A DNA stretch of 64,000 nucleotides from Venturia oleaginea (Eukaryota; Ascomycota; Dothideomycetes; Venturiales; Venturiaceae). The stretch lies in NCBI GenBank assembly GCA_013176395.1, contig JABMLP010000003.1, forward strand, positions 186,001 through 250,000, written 5' to 3'. The notes under the pieces were generated by a model. That model saw only the letters and a program-made list of their open reading frames with translations. It did no database searches and was not told the origin of the DNA. The position numbers and the translations under genes were made by a program. This document shows positions 44,727 through 57,339 of the stretch, piece after piece (within the stretch, counting starts at the first letter, position 1; every line of letters starts with the position of its first letter).

Positions 44727-46051
44727 TCAAGACGAGGTTGTTGGGGCGATGTTCTCCTTTGCAGTCTCCTGCGTCTCGGTACTGGCTACACCATTCGTGG
44801 TCCTATTGGCCTCCAACTCGCCTGCCGTCACGTCGGCTCGATTGTTGACGATTCGCTATTAAAACCAGTAAGCATCCACTCACCCAACACCTCAAAACTT
44901 CATTCCTAAGAAAACAGGAGAGCGGGAATTAACTCACCAACAAATTCCTCAACAACACAACAATCGTCATCTTCCCGATCGCCGGTATATAAATACTAGC
45001 TTTCTCCTTAACTGCGGGAGTCTCAAAATTCTTCTCACTGGAAAAATTAATGCAAACAGCTCCGTCCCTTAACAACTCCAATGGGACCTTGAATTCATCG
45101 CCGGGAACACCGCTGATAACTATATCGCTGATGGGGAGACAATCTTTCATCGTCCAGCCTACCTTCTCAACAGCTTCGTGCCGACGTTTTCGTAGACCTT
45201 CGCCACGCGAGAATTCTTGGACGTCTTTGATGTCAACGCTGTAGACGCGGGCGCCGTCGTTTGCGAGGATGGCGGCGAGGGGGCGGCCGACGACTTCGGA
45301 TCTGTTGATTACGGTGATTGTGCGGCCGTGTAATCTATTCTGCTCCGGGAGGATGGTGTTGTAGATTTGCAAGTATTCCAAGATTTTGATGATGGCCAAG
45401 GGTGTGCAGGGCAGGATTGATTTCTTGGTGTTTGCGTCGTCGAGGAATCGGATGTTTTGGTACATGTTGAAGATGTATTTGTGACTCAGGCCTTCGACGT
45501 CTTTTGATATGTCGACGATTTGTTGGAGGTATTGGTCTTGTCTGTCGCCGAAGATTGGGTAGTAGACCATTATTCCGTCGACGGAGGGGTCGGTGTTTGC
45601 TTTTAGGATATGTTCTTCTAGTTCTTCGCGTGGGACTTCTCGGAGCTCAAAGGAGAAGCCGCTGATGGGTGGGGTTAGTTTTGGTTGATAGAGTATTGGG
45701 AGATGATGGGTTTACTATCTTCAGCTTACGATACATCTCGTATCGATAAGTCTCGAGGGCTCGATCTGAAGCTGAAGGCAGTAGACTCGATCTAGTCATT
45801 CATCGTTTGAAGAGGAAGCGAGAGAACGAGCGTAGGTCTTACTTCTCACGGGCTGTCTTCGCGGTCCATTCTGCATAGACACGAGCCGGTGGATCTGAAC
45901 TCGACAGGAATCCAACCAAAAGAGGAGCTCTCTTCAACTTGGCTACACCCTCTGTGACCTCGGAAAGGAGCTTTTTGGACAGCGTCCCCGCAAGAAGGAC
46001 TTTGCAACTGGCCGCCATTTGGTCTTCGTCTAAATATTCGAGTGAGCCCAT
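44727..46051 (-). CDS. MTD1: NAD-dependent methylenetetrahydrofolate dehydrogenase
   Basis: Predicted 353 residues from exons 46051-45843, 45661-44938 and 44855-44727. The start is the first ATG in frame (MGSLEYLDEDQMAASCKVLL); the next Met, nearer the yeast start, is an alternative. Exon 1 gives the substrate domain (RAPLLVGFLSSSDPPARVYAEW). Exon 2 opens with NGFSFELREVPREELEEHI and includes DGIMVYYPIFGD. The Rossmann domain has INRSEVVGRPLAAILANDGA and VISGVPGDEF; the last exon (RIVNNRADVTAGELEANR) is a plausible tail. The monofunctional cytosolic enzyme oxidises 5,10-methylene-THF to methenyl-THF with NAD+ and serves one-carbon and purine metabolism. It is divergent from MMS19. Confidence 0.94.
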
Positions 46052-46659
46052 GATTTTCTGCACAACGACTTTGAGGTTTCACAATGGGCGGGCTGATTCT
46101 GTTCCCCTCTTCAAAGACTAGCATGGACAATAACCGCTTAAGTATCCATCGATAACGATAAACTCGTAGAATTTTTTGCTTGAGAAGTTCCAGAATTGTA
46201 GCCATATCGATACCAAGTTGGCAAGTGAGGGCAAAATAAAGCAAATAGTGATATGGCAAGAGACAAGAAGATAATGATTCCAACTCGAAGAAAACACTGA
46301 CAAGGCTGTGGGCATACCTTTTAAAGCCTGGTACAAAAATCGTTGGGTAACACCACTCAACTACTTTGTCTCTCAAGCCTTCTTGCGTCTAAGCCGGATG
46401 GATAGATGATGTCTTCACAATCTTAAAGTCGTAGCTCTTCGTCGGAACGTAGTGCTTTGTTGGTACCCGTCCAATTGAAGATGGAAAAGTCATGGTGTTT
46501 CAATTTTGCGTGTCGAGAAGACATGATTTTTTGCAGGGGTCCACGCTAGAACTATGACGCTAAACCGAAATCGGGCTGCAGGTTCTATCTCGACGCTCGA
46601 CGCTCGATATCTCAAATGTTTTGTTTCTCCGTCATCCTCCTTGAAGAAATACACGAACC
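46052..46659. promoter_or_regulatory. Divergent promoter region (MTD1 / MMS19)
   Basis: About 610 nt between the divergent start codons of MTD1 and MMS19. A longer open frame overlapping MTD1 exon 1 on the same strand extends to 46376 but has no motif. Confidence 0.5.
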
Positions 46660-49600
46660 ATGTCTGATATTCAGTTATACCTGGTGGAATTTGATAAGAA
46701 TAGGAAAGAGGCCACTGCCATCGCGGCTCAATCAGCACAGAGTAATTTTTGCCTCCTTGAGCATGCTGCGTCGAATCAACACAGGCTCATTTGTCACGCA
46801 GGATTACAATCGAAGGAGTTGAAATTATCGAATTTGATCGAGTCGCTGGCCGAATACATCAACCATGAGGAATCTGCGACAAGAGCAAAGAGTAGACGAG
46901 ACCTACCTGGACTTGAAAATAGGCAGATATGCTAACCGTCTCCAGCGATGTCCTACGTGGCAGATGTCCTTCAATCAGTACCGCCAAAAGTTTTGACTGG
47001 ACAGCATAGTACGAGTCCCATATGCGCATTCCACGTTATCGACGAGCCGATCCTTCTTCAAGGATCGTCGTTGAGGCCATTGGCTAACAAACCTAGGAAA
47101 CCTCCTGTGCGACTTCGTCCTTGGTCGAGTATCAGGTGATACTGAGGGCATAGGGGCTTGTGCGAAAGCTCTTTTGGCACTAGATTCACTTGGACTATGG
47201 GATCAAAAACGTGCTTCAGAAGTCATGACGACGTGAGCTAGTCTGTCAGGATTGATGTCCGAGGAGATCTAATAGAATCCCAGGATCTTGGAACATACCT
47301 AACCCCTAGAACAGTACAAGGACAAAAATGAAAGATATCCTCTAGTATTGCTTGTAGACTTGCTTCTGGCTAAGTATCGGGCAGGTATGACTGATTCTCA
47401 AGCCACGACGTACGATCAATTGCTAACGCTTAGTAGCAATTCATGCCCTGCATGAGGAATCTCCGAATTTCACCTCTCGGCTTGTCTCATATTTTGATGG
47501 CGAGAAGGACCCTCGGAATTTGATGGTTGTTTTCTCCATTTTGAGGGTTGCTGGAACAGAGTGGGACATGTCTGCGCATGCTCAAGTAAGCTTTCTTCCC
47601 TTCTGGTCGTTTTATATTGTGCTGGTAATACATGTTGGCAACTAACTCAATACAGGAAATGTTTGATGCTTCGTTCAACTACTTCCCAATCACATTCAGG
47701 CCGCCTCCAGATGATCCATATGGCATCACTTCGCAGGATTTGAAAGACCGTCTGCGAGCTTGCATTGCGTCTTCCTCGTATTTTGCACCATACGCATTTC
47801 CGGCTCTTCTGGACAAGCTAGATTCGGCGTCTGCAAATACCAAGGTTAGACAATCCCGTTCCATGTCAGAATTGGCGCTAAGAAAAGATAGCGTGATGTT
47901 CTTCAAGCTTTGTTGAGTTGCGTGCAAAATTATGGCCCAAGAACAGTGAACCTGTACTCGATCACGCTGTGGGACGCCCTCAAGTTCGAAGTCCTCTCGG
48001 TTCAGGAGGAAGACTTGGCAGAGAAGTCTCTCGATGTGCTCGAAGAAATTGCTCGCCAATTATCCCGTGGCTCTCACGATTCTATGGTTCTATACCTTAA
48101 ACCTGTTGCAAAAGAATGCAACGAACATCTTGAGGATGCGCCAACAAAGCAATCCCAAGGCGCAACCCGGATCCTTTACGCTGCCTGCAAATCGTGCGCA
48201 CCAGCCTCAAACTTTCTCATCACTGCCATCCTACCTCATATATTTGTCCTCTATCAGAATTCGCAGGATATGAGCAAACGAAGAGCGCTCATAGAGACAC
48301 TTACGCAGATAGTGAAGGCCAATTCCGAAGTGTTCGGTGAATGGCGCAGAACAGAACTGCCGCACTCCGAAGATTCGAAGGATATCACACCAGAGAAATA
48401 CAACATCAACGGTCTCACGCCTTTCCGCAACCAAGTTCTAGAGACCCTCACTGGCGCTTTCAATGCCGCCACAATCAAGCAAGTATCCTACAGACTCATT
48501 CTATTGGACGCCCTGGTCCAGGTCTCAAAGGTTAGGGCACTGCTTAACGATGAGCAAATTTCGGCCATCATCAAGCTGTTTGACGATGTCGTTCTCTCCG
48601 AGGAATCGTACGGCAAGGACGATATGAAAACAGCTGCAATCAACGGACTCGTTGAAATTGCACATCAGAAGCCTCAGCCTGTCATTGACAACTCATTCCC
48701 AGCCTTCCTAGCACGATTGCCTGATAAAGACAATCAAGGACCAGAAACTTATGTTCCAATTTTGGAAGCATTTGCGAAGCTTGGAAGCGAACAGACGGTT
48801 TTCAACACGGTCGTGATTCGGCTGAAGAGTAAGCTGAATAGCGCGATCCAGCAGAAGGCATCTGCTACCTATCTACATGCAATACTGTCGGCACTTTTGT
48901 ACGCATTCTCTCAAGAATCGTGCAAGTTTGAGAGAAGCGCATACTTCGAGGACCCTATCTTGCCTTTTGTGGAGAAAGCATGTCTGGAGACCGACGATGA
49001 GCAACAGGACGACACAACCATGTATCTAGTTGGAAGACTGGCCAACGTCATTCTACGAGGTCAGTCGTCCCACGTCCAGCTGGACGCGCAATTGCCAGAT
49101 GAGATATACAAGCTGTACTCTAGTGGTACCATCGGAGAGATGCTGGCCCCTGTCACTGCCGATACTCCCCAAGTCGCGTCTCGCTGTTTGATCCTTTCCA
49201 CCTACCTCCTGGCCGCGCAAAGAAAAGATGCTCCACTATCATCCGAGCCAAGTGTACTCCTCAAGGCTCTAATTGCATCCGCGTCAACGGAAAACTTGAC
49301 GATCGGAACTCGAATTGCAATCCTCCAACAAATTTCCCTAATCTGCAATAAATTCATACCAACCTCAGCTCTGAAGGAAACCCTCGACCCGATCTTCCAC
49401 GACCCGCAAAATCCCCTTTCAACCACAACATTGACGCCAACATCAATACGGATCATCTTCGCCATTTTGAAAGCCCTCGTCCTCCGCAACGCACCCCGTC
49501 TCACAGAAATATTCACGTTCCTAACCACCGCCCTCTCCTCACCCCAAAACGGCAAAAACATAGCCCACGGCTTCGCAACCCTCCTCCAACCCGACGAAAT

Positions 49601-50171
49601 CCTCACCAAAGAAAATCACTGCACCATTTCTCCCTTGCACAAACAGAAGACGTTCGCTATCCTCGCGCCAGACATCGCCAAAGGCATCAAAGACGTAGAT
49701 TCAGACTTGAAGGGCAATTATCTCATCGCGTTGGCAGGGATAATAAGGACAATCCCTTTTACAGTCTTGGAACCACAATTACCAACTCTGACACCGTTGC
49801 TTTTACAAACGCTCGACTTACCTTCTTCCGCCGATATCAAGGCTGGGACGATCGATACCATCTCCACTATTTTAACGCAGAACGCTGTGGCGATCGAGGA
49901 ACATACATCCAGTCTCATCTCGCGCTTACTAAATTGTGCGGTCGGGAAGGTGGAGAATGGGAATTCGGCTGTGGTGAGGGCGAAGGCATTGCAGTGTTTG
50001 TTATTGGTTTGTGGGAAGGTGAGGACGGAGCTGGTGATTCCTTTTAGGAGATCTGTGGTGAAGAAGTTGATTGTTGCTTGTGATGATGGGAAGAGGAGGG
50101 TTAGGAGTGAGGCTGTTAGGTGTAGGGCGAAATGGATTGAGATGGATGAGGCGGGGGATGAGGATGAGTGA
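46660..50171 (+). CDS. MMS19: MMS19 / Met18, cytosolic Fe-S targeting factor, with in-frame TAA
   Basis: HEAT-repeat protein of about 1029 codons in eight exons: 46660-46741, 46802-46891, 46946-47008, 47097-47232, 47284-47384, 47437-47585, 47656-47844, 47892-50171. Recognised by SKELKLSNLIESLAEYINHE, ADVLQSVPPKVLTGQ, LLCDFVLGRVSGDTEG, YFDGEKDPRNLMVVF, SYFAPYAFPALLDKL and SCVQNYGP. The long last exon is alpha-helical HEAT-like. In yeast and human MMS19 works in the CIA targeting complex, passing Fe-S clusters to DNA polymerases, helicases (XPD) and others. Exon 5 reads ILEHT, then TAA (47300-47302, codon 130), then PLEQYKDKNERYP in the same frame, with no splice choice at the strong donor 47233 that avoids it and keeps frame. 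So it is a nonsense allele, uses an unusual splice, or has a sequencing error. Confidence 0.9.
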
Positions 50172-52860
50172 AGTGGTAGAGGTTCTTGATGATGTCGCGA
50201 TGATGGAAGGTATGTATCTGGATACCCGGTTTGAAAGGTGGGAGGTATATATTTTTTGCTGTAGGCATTGCATGTTTGCGCTTATGATTTATTGGGTACC
50301 GTCGATTCAGTGTATTTCGAGGACGAATTACTACTTCCAACTCAACTCCCTCTGCTCGATACGCAAGTTCTCCAAATGCCATCTCAAAGCCGATCGGACA
50401 AATGGATGGATCAAAGTCTATCGAAAATTTCCTATTGGAGATTGTCCTTTCCTACCCCCAGCAATAACTACTCGGATCCCTCTAGCTCAACATCTCTAAA
50501 AAGCCCGCTACAACACTCAAATCAGAATAATCATCACAACTCAAGCTCAACATCAACCCATTTCCAGCAGACCAATCCCATAAAATCGTCAGAAAATCAT
50601 CGATATCAATCTTGAGCTTGACGTATCTTAGTACCAAGCTAACATGGTAGTTGCTCGAGTACCTGAATCGATGAGGTAATTGTAGGATATCAATATAGCA
50701 AATGGCATTCGCACCTAGACGCTACAATATCCAGTCGATAGATTAGATAACATGTATATTCATAGAACACGGAGTAGTGGGAAGCCATTTATTGCCATGG
50801 AAGCTTGTTCTCTACAAGGATGACGTTTCAAGATTGTCTTTGTAGTTTGAAGACTCGTTCAAGCACTGCTGATACGGTGACAATGAGGACAGAACTTGAA
50901 AATCCATTGTTCAATTTGAGCTGTGTCTAATTTATCTCATCTATTCAAGGAGAGACGTTAAAAGTAAGCAATAGCTGCCCTAAGAATTTCATGCTCATGG
51001 CGAGGCATTTGGAAAGAAATGTTGCAAATTCGGTGGCGCAAACAGGGCGCAGTGACAGAGAAGTCGACGTCTTGCGGAGAAGCTAAAAGGACAGTCGGTA
51101 ACGATCGATGTATCGCTACTCCATCGATCCTTTACCGACTATTGGGTTCGCGGCGGAGTGAAGTCGGTTCGATGATGCAAGGGGAAAACATTTTTGGCGG
51201 CAGAGAAGAGTCCCCATCCTTGAGGCCGGGTTTCCCTTTCTTCGATAACGGTGAGGGTGGCTGGCTGATGAAGTTGTTCTGCAATATGATGGTTGGTTGG
51301 TTGGTTGAAGCAAGGGCGAACTCTTTTGACGATTGGTCGCCGACGAGGCTGTTCGGTCCGTTAAGGCTGACTATTTTGGGATGACCTATTTGTATCAGTT
51401 GTTTGTCTGGATAAGGTTGCGAGTGCCGTATTTTGGAGGAGACGGGATGTTCTGCTTGGTGTTAGATCGAGGGAGTAGGTGGACGCAGAAAATTGGATGG
51501 CACGTGTCTTGGGGATGCTTTTTTGCATGTTGTACCAGTCCTGTCTGCAAGGCAAAGAGACGCAAGTGAGGGATGCGCCAGTGGTGCTGAGATGGACCAG
51601 TAAGCGCCCAGATTCGAATTTGTCCCTGGAGATGGAATTCGAAGTTTTTGATGTCACGGAAATGTGGTAGATGGCCCTGCTCTCCCACGCAGCTCTTACG
51701 AGTCTAGGACACCAACATGATCGGAGGAAACCAGTTGTCTCTGATTTGTCACAAGTGATCAAGGCGTCTTTATTCCGTCATTGCATATTGCTTTTGGATG
51801 GAAGCGACGAAGATTTCAGCGATCCCGAGTGCGCGGGACGCAGGAGCACAACAGAAAGTGATTGCGATGGCAGTGTTTGCGCATGCCATTCGCGCCTCAC
51901 CTTGAAAATCATCGATAGTGCAGAAATGGACGAGTCTGGAATTGTACAATCATCCGCGTCCTGGCGCACAATCCATCGACTTGCCGCCTTCACGATGAAG
52001 CCAAGGCAACGGACCGGCGGCGTGAATGGACGGATCAGGACAATGCTACCGACGAATGCTGGATTTCATGTTGTGCGACGAGAAGTCGTCCAGCTGGGAC
52101 GTGCCGTGTGGCAGCTGTCTGCAGCAAACACGAGCACGAGATTCCCGCAATGGTCCGACTTCGTGGCATCGCGAATGTCGTGATGAAAACTCCCGAGCAT
52201 GGTAGATTGCGGATAGATGAAGCTGAGATGGTGCTCTGCAGCGGTTTGCATTGGGTCCGCTTCGACCACTCTAGATCAGCAGACGGCCTGAGTTTGCCCG
52301 ACAAGTAAATTTCGACTTTTATTATCATCTGTAACTTAAGATCGAGTAGGTATCCATCTGACTCTATCGGTACCGTACATAGCCGCCTGGGTGGCCAATC
52401 AAACAAAGGTATCGGTGATGAAACGAGAAAAGTCGGAGATGTGTGGCCAATGGAAGTGCCGAGGAGGCATAACGAAATCTTATAGGGCGGCTAAGACAGC
52501 CTTGCCATCGGGAATCACATTCAACGTGGCTATGGTACTCGGTATGGCACGCCTGTCGGCAGAGCAGACAGACGAAAGGCAGTTGCCCGAAGTCATGATA
52601 AACATCCGGATTGTGAGACCTGTCGGGGGCTGATCAGGGACAAGCAAGAGAGCAATATCGAGGGAGTCAATCGCTCGTCTCATGCTGCGCCCAATAAAAA
52701 CGCGATAGCGGTGGCCGTTTTTCTTTTGGAGGCGACAAGGCGGCTACAGTTGGCTAGAATAGGAACTACTAGGTACAGAGATAGGGATAGCCTTGGTGCC
52801 TCTGTAGGCAATGTGAGGCTTTCACCGTGGAGAACTACAAGCTTACACAGGGGAAAATTA

Positions 52861-52919
52861 CAGGCTTCCACAGTGCAGGCTTCAGGCTTCCACAGTGCAG
52901 GCGTCAGGCTTCCACAAGG
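52861..52919. repeat. 22-nt tandem repeat, 2.7 copies
   Basis: Unit CAGGCTTCCACAGTGCAGGC plus two bases (TT or GT), copies starting at 52861, 52883 and 52905; a degraded copy may precede it at about 52839. Confidence 0.8.
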
Positions 52920-53403
52920 AAGAATACTCGTACTATGCTAGGAGTATGGGGCAGTCTCGATGGTCAAGAGAGAGAGAAAGACGGCAGCGTTTGAATTGAC
53001 TGTTGACCCAGTACCTATTCTCGTAGTGATGGAATGAATGAATCAGTCATCGTCACTCTCTCACAAACACGCTCCCGCGTCTGTCCGCTTAGCTCCACGG
53101 TTACGGGGGGTCCAACAGCTGAGATCACATCCTGCCTGTTGTGCCGAGGAAAGTGGAGACGTACCCAAGCGCAGCGAGTATATCACCCCAACCGTCTCCT
53201 CGCTGCGCAGCCATTGGCCCCGAAAATCTTCATTTCATTTCATTGGACCTGCCCAACCTTTCACGTTGAATCGTGAAAGATCCTCACAAGCAGAGCCGCT
53301 GGATAAACGGAGAACGTGACTGGTTGCATCTGCGGTCACCAGTTTGTGCGTAAGTCCAATCCATTCACACCGTCGACGAGCCCTTCAGCCTCCGCAGCTC
53401 CGC

Positions 53404-53465
53404 ACGCCTGCCCGTACGCCTGCCCGTACGCCTGCCCGTACTCCTGCCCACCACGCCTGCCCACC
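53404..53465. repeat. 12-nt tandem repeat, about five copies
   Basis: Unit ACGCCTGCCCGT repeated from 53404, with the fourth copy ACTCCTGCCCAC and a fifth after two extra bases. Read on the plus strand it gives a run of R-T-P-A in one open frame, but I do not think that frame is a gene. Confidence 0.8.
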
Positions 53466-54574
53466 TGTAGAGGCTGACTACAAGGCCACATCATGTGCCA
53501 GTGCCGGTGCCGGTGCCTGTGCTTGCGTCGCTGCTAGGCACTGCGAACTGCGCCCAAGTACAAACGTCGGCGAGCGTCTCACTCGCCAGCAAACAGCTGC
53601 TCGCAGCTTCATGATGCGCAAATGCTTGCTGTCCCGGTCTGGTTGGGCAATGGGCAGCCTGCCCCCGACGCCTCATCAGCGTAGGCCGACGGACTCACCC
53701 GCTCTGTGCGCGCACGCTCGGTGCCATGGCACAAACTCTTCTTCTATACCCTGTCTGCATCGCTTCTGTGCTCTTGCTCTTGCTCTCGCTCGCACTAAAT
53801 CCAATCTCAGTTTCACCTATACCGCCGCATCCCTTCCACCACGTCTGCTATTCTTATTGCAACTCCGGGTATGTGTTTCACTCTGCGTCTTCACACATCT
53901 TCTCACATCTTCACACACACTCCTTCGGTTGGCGCATCCCGACCTCCGTCCTCAGACCCCTCTCCGCTCCAGCTTGCTTCCCAATCCCAAATATCGCCTA
54001 AGCCCCAGACACTCGAGGCCGCGACTAGATTGAAAGCAATCTGCAACCACTCTCTATTGCGCCCGAACCTCTCGCTTCCGAGTGCCAGATCCACTTCGCT
54101 GACGTGGATACGCTGGCACGCTTGACCGACTACGCTTCTATCTAATCCACCCTGTCCATGCATGCTGCCTGCATTGCCAACTCATCAAATCCAATCGACG
54201 TCTCGAGCTCCCTCCGCCAGCACATACCCTTCTCTCCCGCACCCAATTGTTTCCTCTGCTTCACCTCTGTGCGCGGATCATACTAACAATAATTGGCCTT
54301 TCCTCTAGGTCCAAAGACAAAGATATCCATTCCCAACCCGCTCCATCCTGTTCCCGCAGCTAGGGCCTTTTTTGCAAGAACGAGAGGCGCAGCACCGAGC
54401 ACCGCCTCAAACACCACAACGCGACAGGATTCCCACCGGTGATACCGCTGCTTGCTATATCGACTACCTGCTGCCAACGAAGCCCAATCGATCCAGACTG
54501 TCACATAAAGACGCGTCTCTTTGCGCCATCTGCTACACCACTCCCCGCCAACGCGTCAAGATATTGTCGCTACC

Positions 54575-55564
54575 ATGGAATCAGCAACTTATAGCTACCA
54601 ACAGACGCAGCCGCATAGCGCGCACCACCCACAATCTCACATGCAAGGTCCCTATCCATCTGCGCCCAATGGCGCAACAATACCATCGCCGAATCAGCAA
54701 TCGATGCAACCACCTTCGCAAACCTCACCTCTCATGACCCAAGGCAATCTCTATGGTCAGCAACATCCCGCCGGGCAGCATCAGTCCATGCCATATAACC
54801 CAGCCTACGGTGTGCAGCAAATGTCCCAAAACATGTCGGTGTCGCAAGCCGCGATGATGGCGAATGCAGCTGCCTCTGGACCTCAATATTACCCGATGCC
54901 AGGTCATGGCTTCCCAATGAACCAACCCCAAGAGCGAGATCCGCGAGGAAGGCGTCAAACCCCACCTCAAGGCGGCATGGCCCAGCAACTCCCACCACGT
55001 CGCATGAGCCAACATCTTGGAAGTCCGGGCGTACAACACCCACAGCCAGTCATGAATGCGGCTCGACCATCCACAGCCAATCAACTACCGCCTCAGCCTA
55101 CCGCCGTCCAAGCACACCCACACTCGCCTGAGATAGGTGGCGCAACTGAAGAGGCACCCCTCTATGTCAATGCGAAGCAATTCCATAGAATCTTGAAGCG
55201 CAGAATGGCAAGACAAAAACTGGAGGAACAACTGCGATTGACTTCCAAGGCGCGCAAGCCATATCTACACGAATCTCGGCACAATCACGCGATGCGCCGG
55301 CCCCGCGGCCCTGGCGGTCGGTTCCTCACGTCGGACGAAGTTGCTGAAATGGAGCGCAAAAAGGCGGCAGGCATCGAATTCACCATGGATGATTTCAAGA
55401 CCGAGAAGGATATCGCTCGAGAGAATGCGCGTGCGGAGAAGAGCGCAAAGCGCAAGGCTCAAGCGGGACTTAGCTCGACGGCTAAAAAGGCTAAAAGCGG
55501 TGGCCCTGTCAAGCTACCAAGCCCGGAAGAAGAAGAAGAAGAAGACGACGAAGATGATGGTTGA
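54575..55564 (+). CDS. hapB: CCAAT-binding complex subunit HapB (NF-YA)
   Basis: Single-exon protein of 329 residues; ATG at 54575 in good context (CTACCATGG). The first 190 residues are Gln/Pro/Met-rich. The NF-YA core spans about residues 192-252: the subunit-contact helix [20 protein letters not shown], a short linker, then the DNA-contact segment [20 protein letters not shown] with PGGRF. All hallmark residues are present. The C-terminus has [16 protein letters not shown], a probable nuclear signal that in Aspergillus HapB carries HapC/HapE into the nucleus by piggyback, and ends in an acidic [11 protein letters not shown] run. The heterotrimer binds CCAAT boxes and, with HapX, controls iron, nitrogen and redox genes. 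Confidence 0.97.
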   Translation: MESATYSYQQTQPHSAHHPQSHMQGPYPSAPNGATIPSPNQQSMQPPSQTSPLMTQGNLYGQQHPAGQHQSMPYNPAYGVQQMSQNMSVSQAAMMANAAASGPQYYPMPGHGFPMNQPQERDPRGRRQTPPQGGMAQQLPPRRMSQHLGSPGVQHPQPVMNAARPSTANQLPPQPTAVQAHPHSPEIGGATEEAPLYVNAKQFHRILKRRMARQKLEEQLRLTSKARKPYLHESRHNHAMRRPRGPGGRFLTSDEVAEMERKKAAGIEFTMDDFKTEKDIARENARAEKSAKRKAQAGLSSTAKKAKSGGPVKLPSPEEEEEEDDEDDG

Positions 55565-57339
55565 TTGATTCTGCTCGCACCATTTCATTCTGCCTTCCTC
55601 CTTTTTATAAGGCTTTTGTTGTTCGTTGCGACTCAAGACTGTTATGATGTTATGAAGAGCAAAGCGAAGTTTCGGTTGGATTTTTGGTTTCTGTGTTGCT
55701 ATTGGTTCTTGTTCGATATCCCCTGGTTTCCTCCCCATTCCACAGAACCAATAAGAGAAGGATGACTGAACGTTTCTGATCGACCTTTAGCCTCAACAAG
55801 GAAGAGGTTTCATTCTTATCATAGACCGTGCTTTACCTCCTTCCCGCACCCTACATTGAATGACGGGGCGACCAATCACTCGCTACACACTTTTTCTTTT
55901 TTCTATTTGGGACTCTTTGGATGTCTGCGGTTATTACTTTGCGCCCCTCGCGGATGTATATGGATGGGTACTACCCCCACATGTTCTTTGAAATTATACT
56001 GCATGGGACGGATGGGATGGACAACATGGCTGGACACATGAAATGATAGGTATTCTCCAATTGCGTGGTATTAGCGGGGACAGGGCAGGGATGAGGCATT
56101 CAAGGTTATTGACTGGAAGTAAGGGATGGGATATGGGAGAAACGTTTAGACCATAACATGCCGGGACGTGGATGGAATAGGATGGATGGGAGGTCAAGAG
56201 GAGGTGTTTCCTTTGTATCTTTGATTGAAATGGGAGACGGGCTTCTCTCTCTCTCTCACTCTTTCTCTCTATACGGTTACTTCCCGACTACAGTGCTCTG
56301 GCTGCTGTTGTTCATTCGGATAAATTCATTTTACGTCTCTACTTGAACTTCTGTTGACTGTTTTCTTTTTCTTCCATCTTCTTTCACGGTGGTCTGTTTC
56401 TTCGCTTCGTGCCTCGCTCCAGCTCCGTGCGTAACAACAATCGGTCGTTCAGACAGTGTTCTTTGGATTCAAGATCGATATCGATAAGTTCCTACTACTA
56501 TCGTGGAAGAGGATCGCTGGGAAGTCATCGATATCCATCTTTCCTTTTTTCTTTTCCTCTTTTTTTCCCTTTTTTTTCCCCTTCTTTTTTTGAGGAAAAT
56601 GATGTTCAATTAAATTCATTCCTAGGGGATGTGAACTGACGAACGGGATGGATTAGAAAGCGGATAGATGGATATTGTGTACGTTGATTTTCGTTATCGT
56701 GACTGGGGTTAGGATTGGGATTTATTCATGGAAGAATTGTATGTATGAGAGAGTGAGCGAGCGAGTACAAATAATGTCTAGCCATGTCGTATCTATCATA
56801 TGCGAGAATCACCAAACAGAGTAGGTCGTAATGTTATGATATTTTGGTGAGTCAATAAGTGGAGCCGAGAGGATTACTACCTCATTCCTTTCCCTCCCCT
56901 TTTCCGTACCCTCCGCAGTACGATCGTGTCGCGCTGATGGACATTACCATCGCACGCGCACACGTGGACGACTCAACAGGGGAGCCATGTGCTGCTCCCA
57001 ATGACGCCAAAGCTTGATCCCACCACAGAAATTATACATTTCCCGTTCCATACTATACGCATGGATCGTCATATATCAGGGTCCGTTAACCACGTTCCCC
57101 GCTCTCAACTCTGCGTGAACCATGGGGAGCATTTCCCGAACCGTCTCTAGCCTCGTCTCTAAGGACACCCCGCCGGTACGAAAAAACCTTCGTGGGACTT
57201 GCCCAACCTAATTTATGCCCTGCTATCTCCCTCCCAAGAAAGGGCATGCTTGGGCGGTTCCTTGCCTGCGGACGCATATGCATATGCCGTGTTCACCATC
57301 TCGTTCTCCTTTTTCCTCTTGTGACTTTGATTCTGTCAT
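55565..57339. other. 1.8-kb spacer with low-complexity tracts
   Basis: Region between convergent hapB and the Zn2Cys6 gene. It holds a CT microsatellite (about 56246-56270) and T-rich tracts (about 56536-56592). Open frames are short and without motifs. No gene is seen. Confidence 0.55.

Larger units (their letters stand above)
50172..54574. other. 4.4-kb region upstream of hapB
   Basis: Long spacer between MMS19 and HapB. Open frames at 51671-52183 and 53344-54033 have no recognisable domain; the second runs through simple repeats. The last kilobase is CT-rich and probably a long hapB leader, perhaps with a leader intron. It contains several CCAAT or ATTGG pentamers (for example near 53212, 53243, 53355, 54189), which would allow autoregulation by the CCAAT complex as described in Aspergillus; here that is inference. 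Confidence 0.5.

Noticed and set aside
51671..52183. Open frame of 170 codons upstream of hapB
   Set aside because: Overlaps similar-sized frames on the other strand, lacks any motif and has no supporting intron or leader signals.
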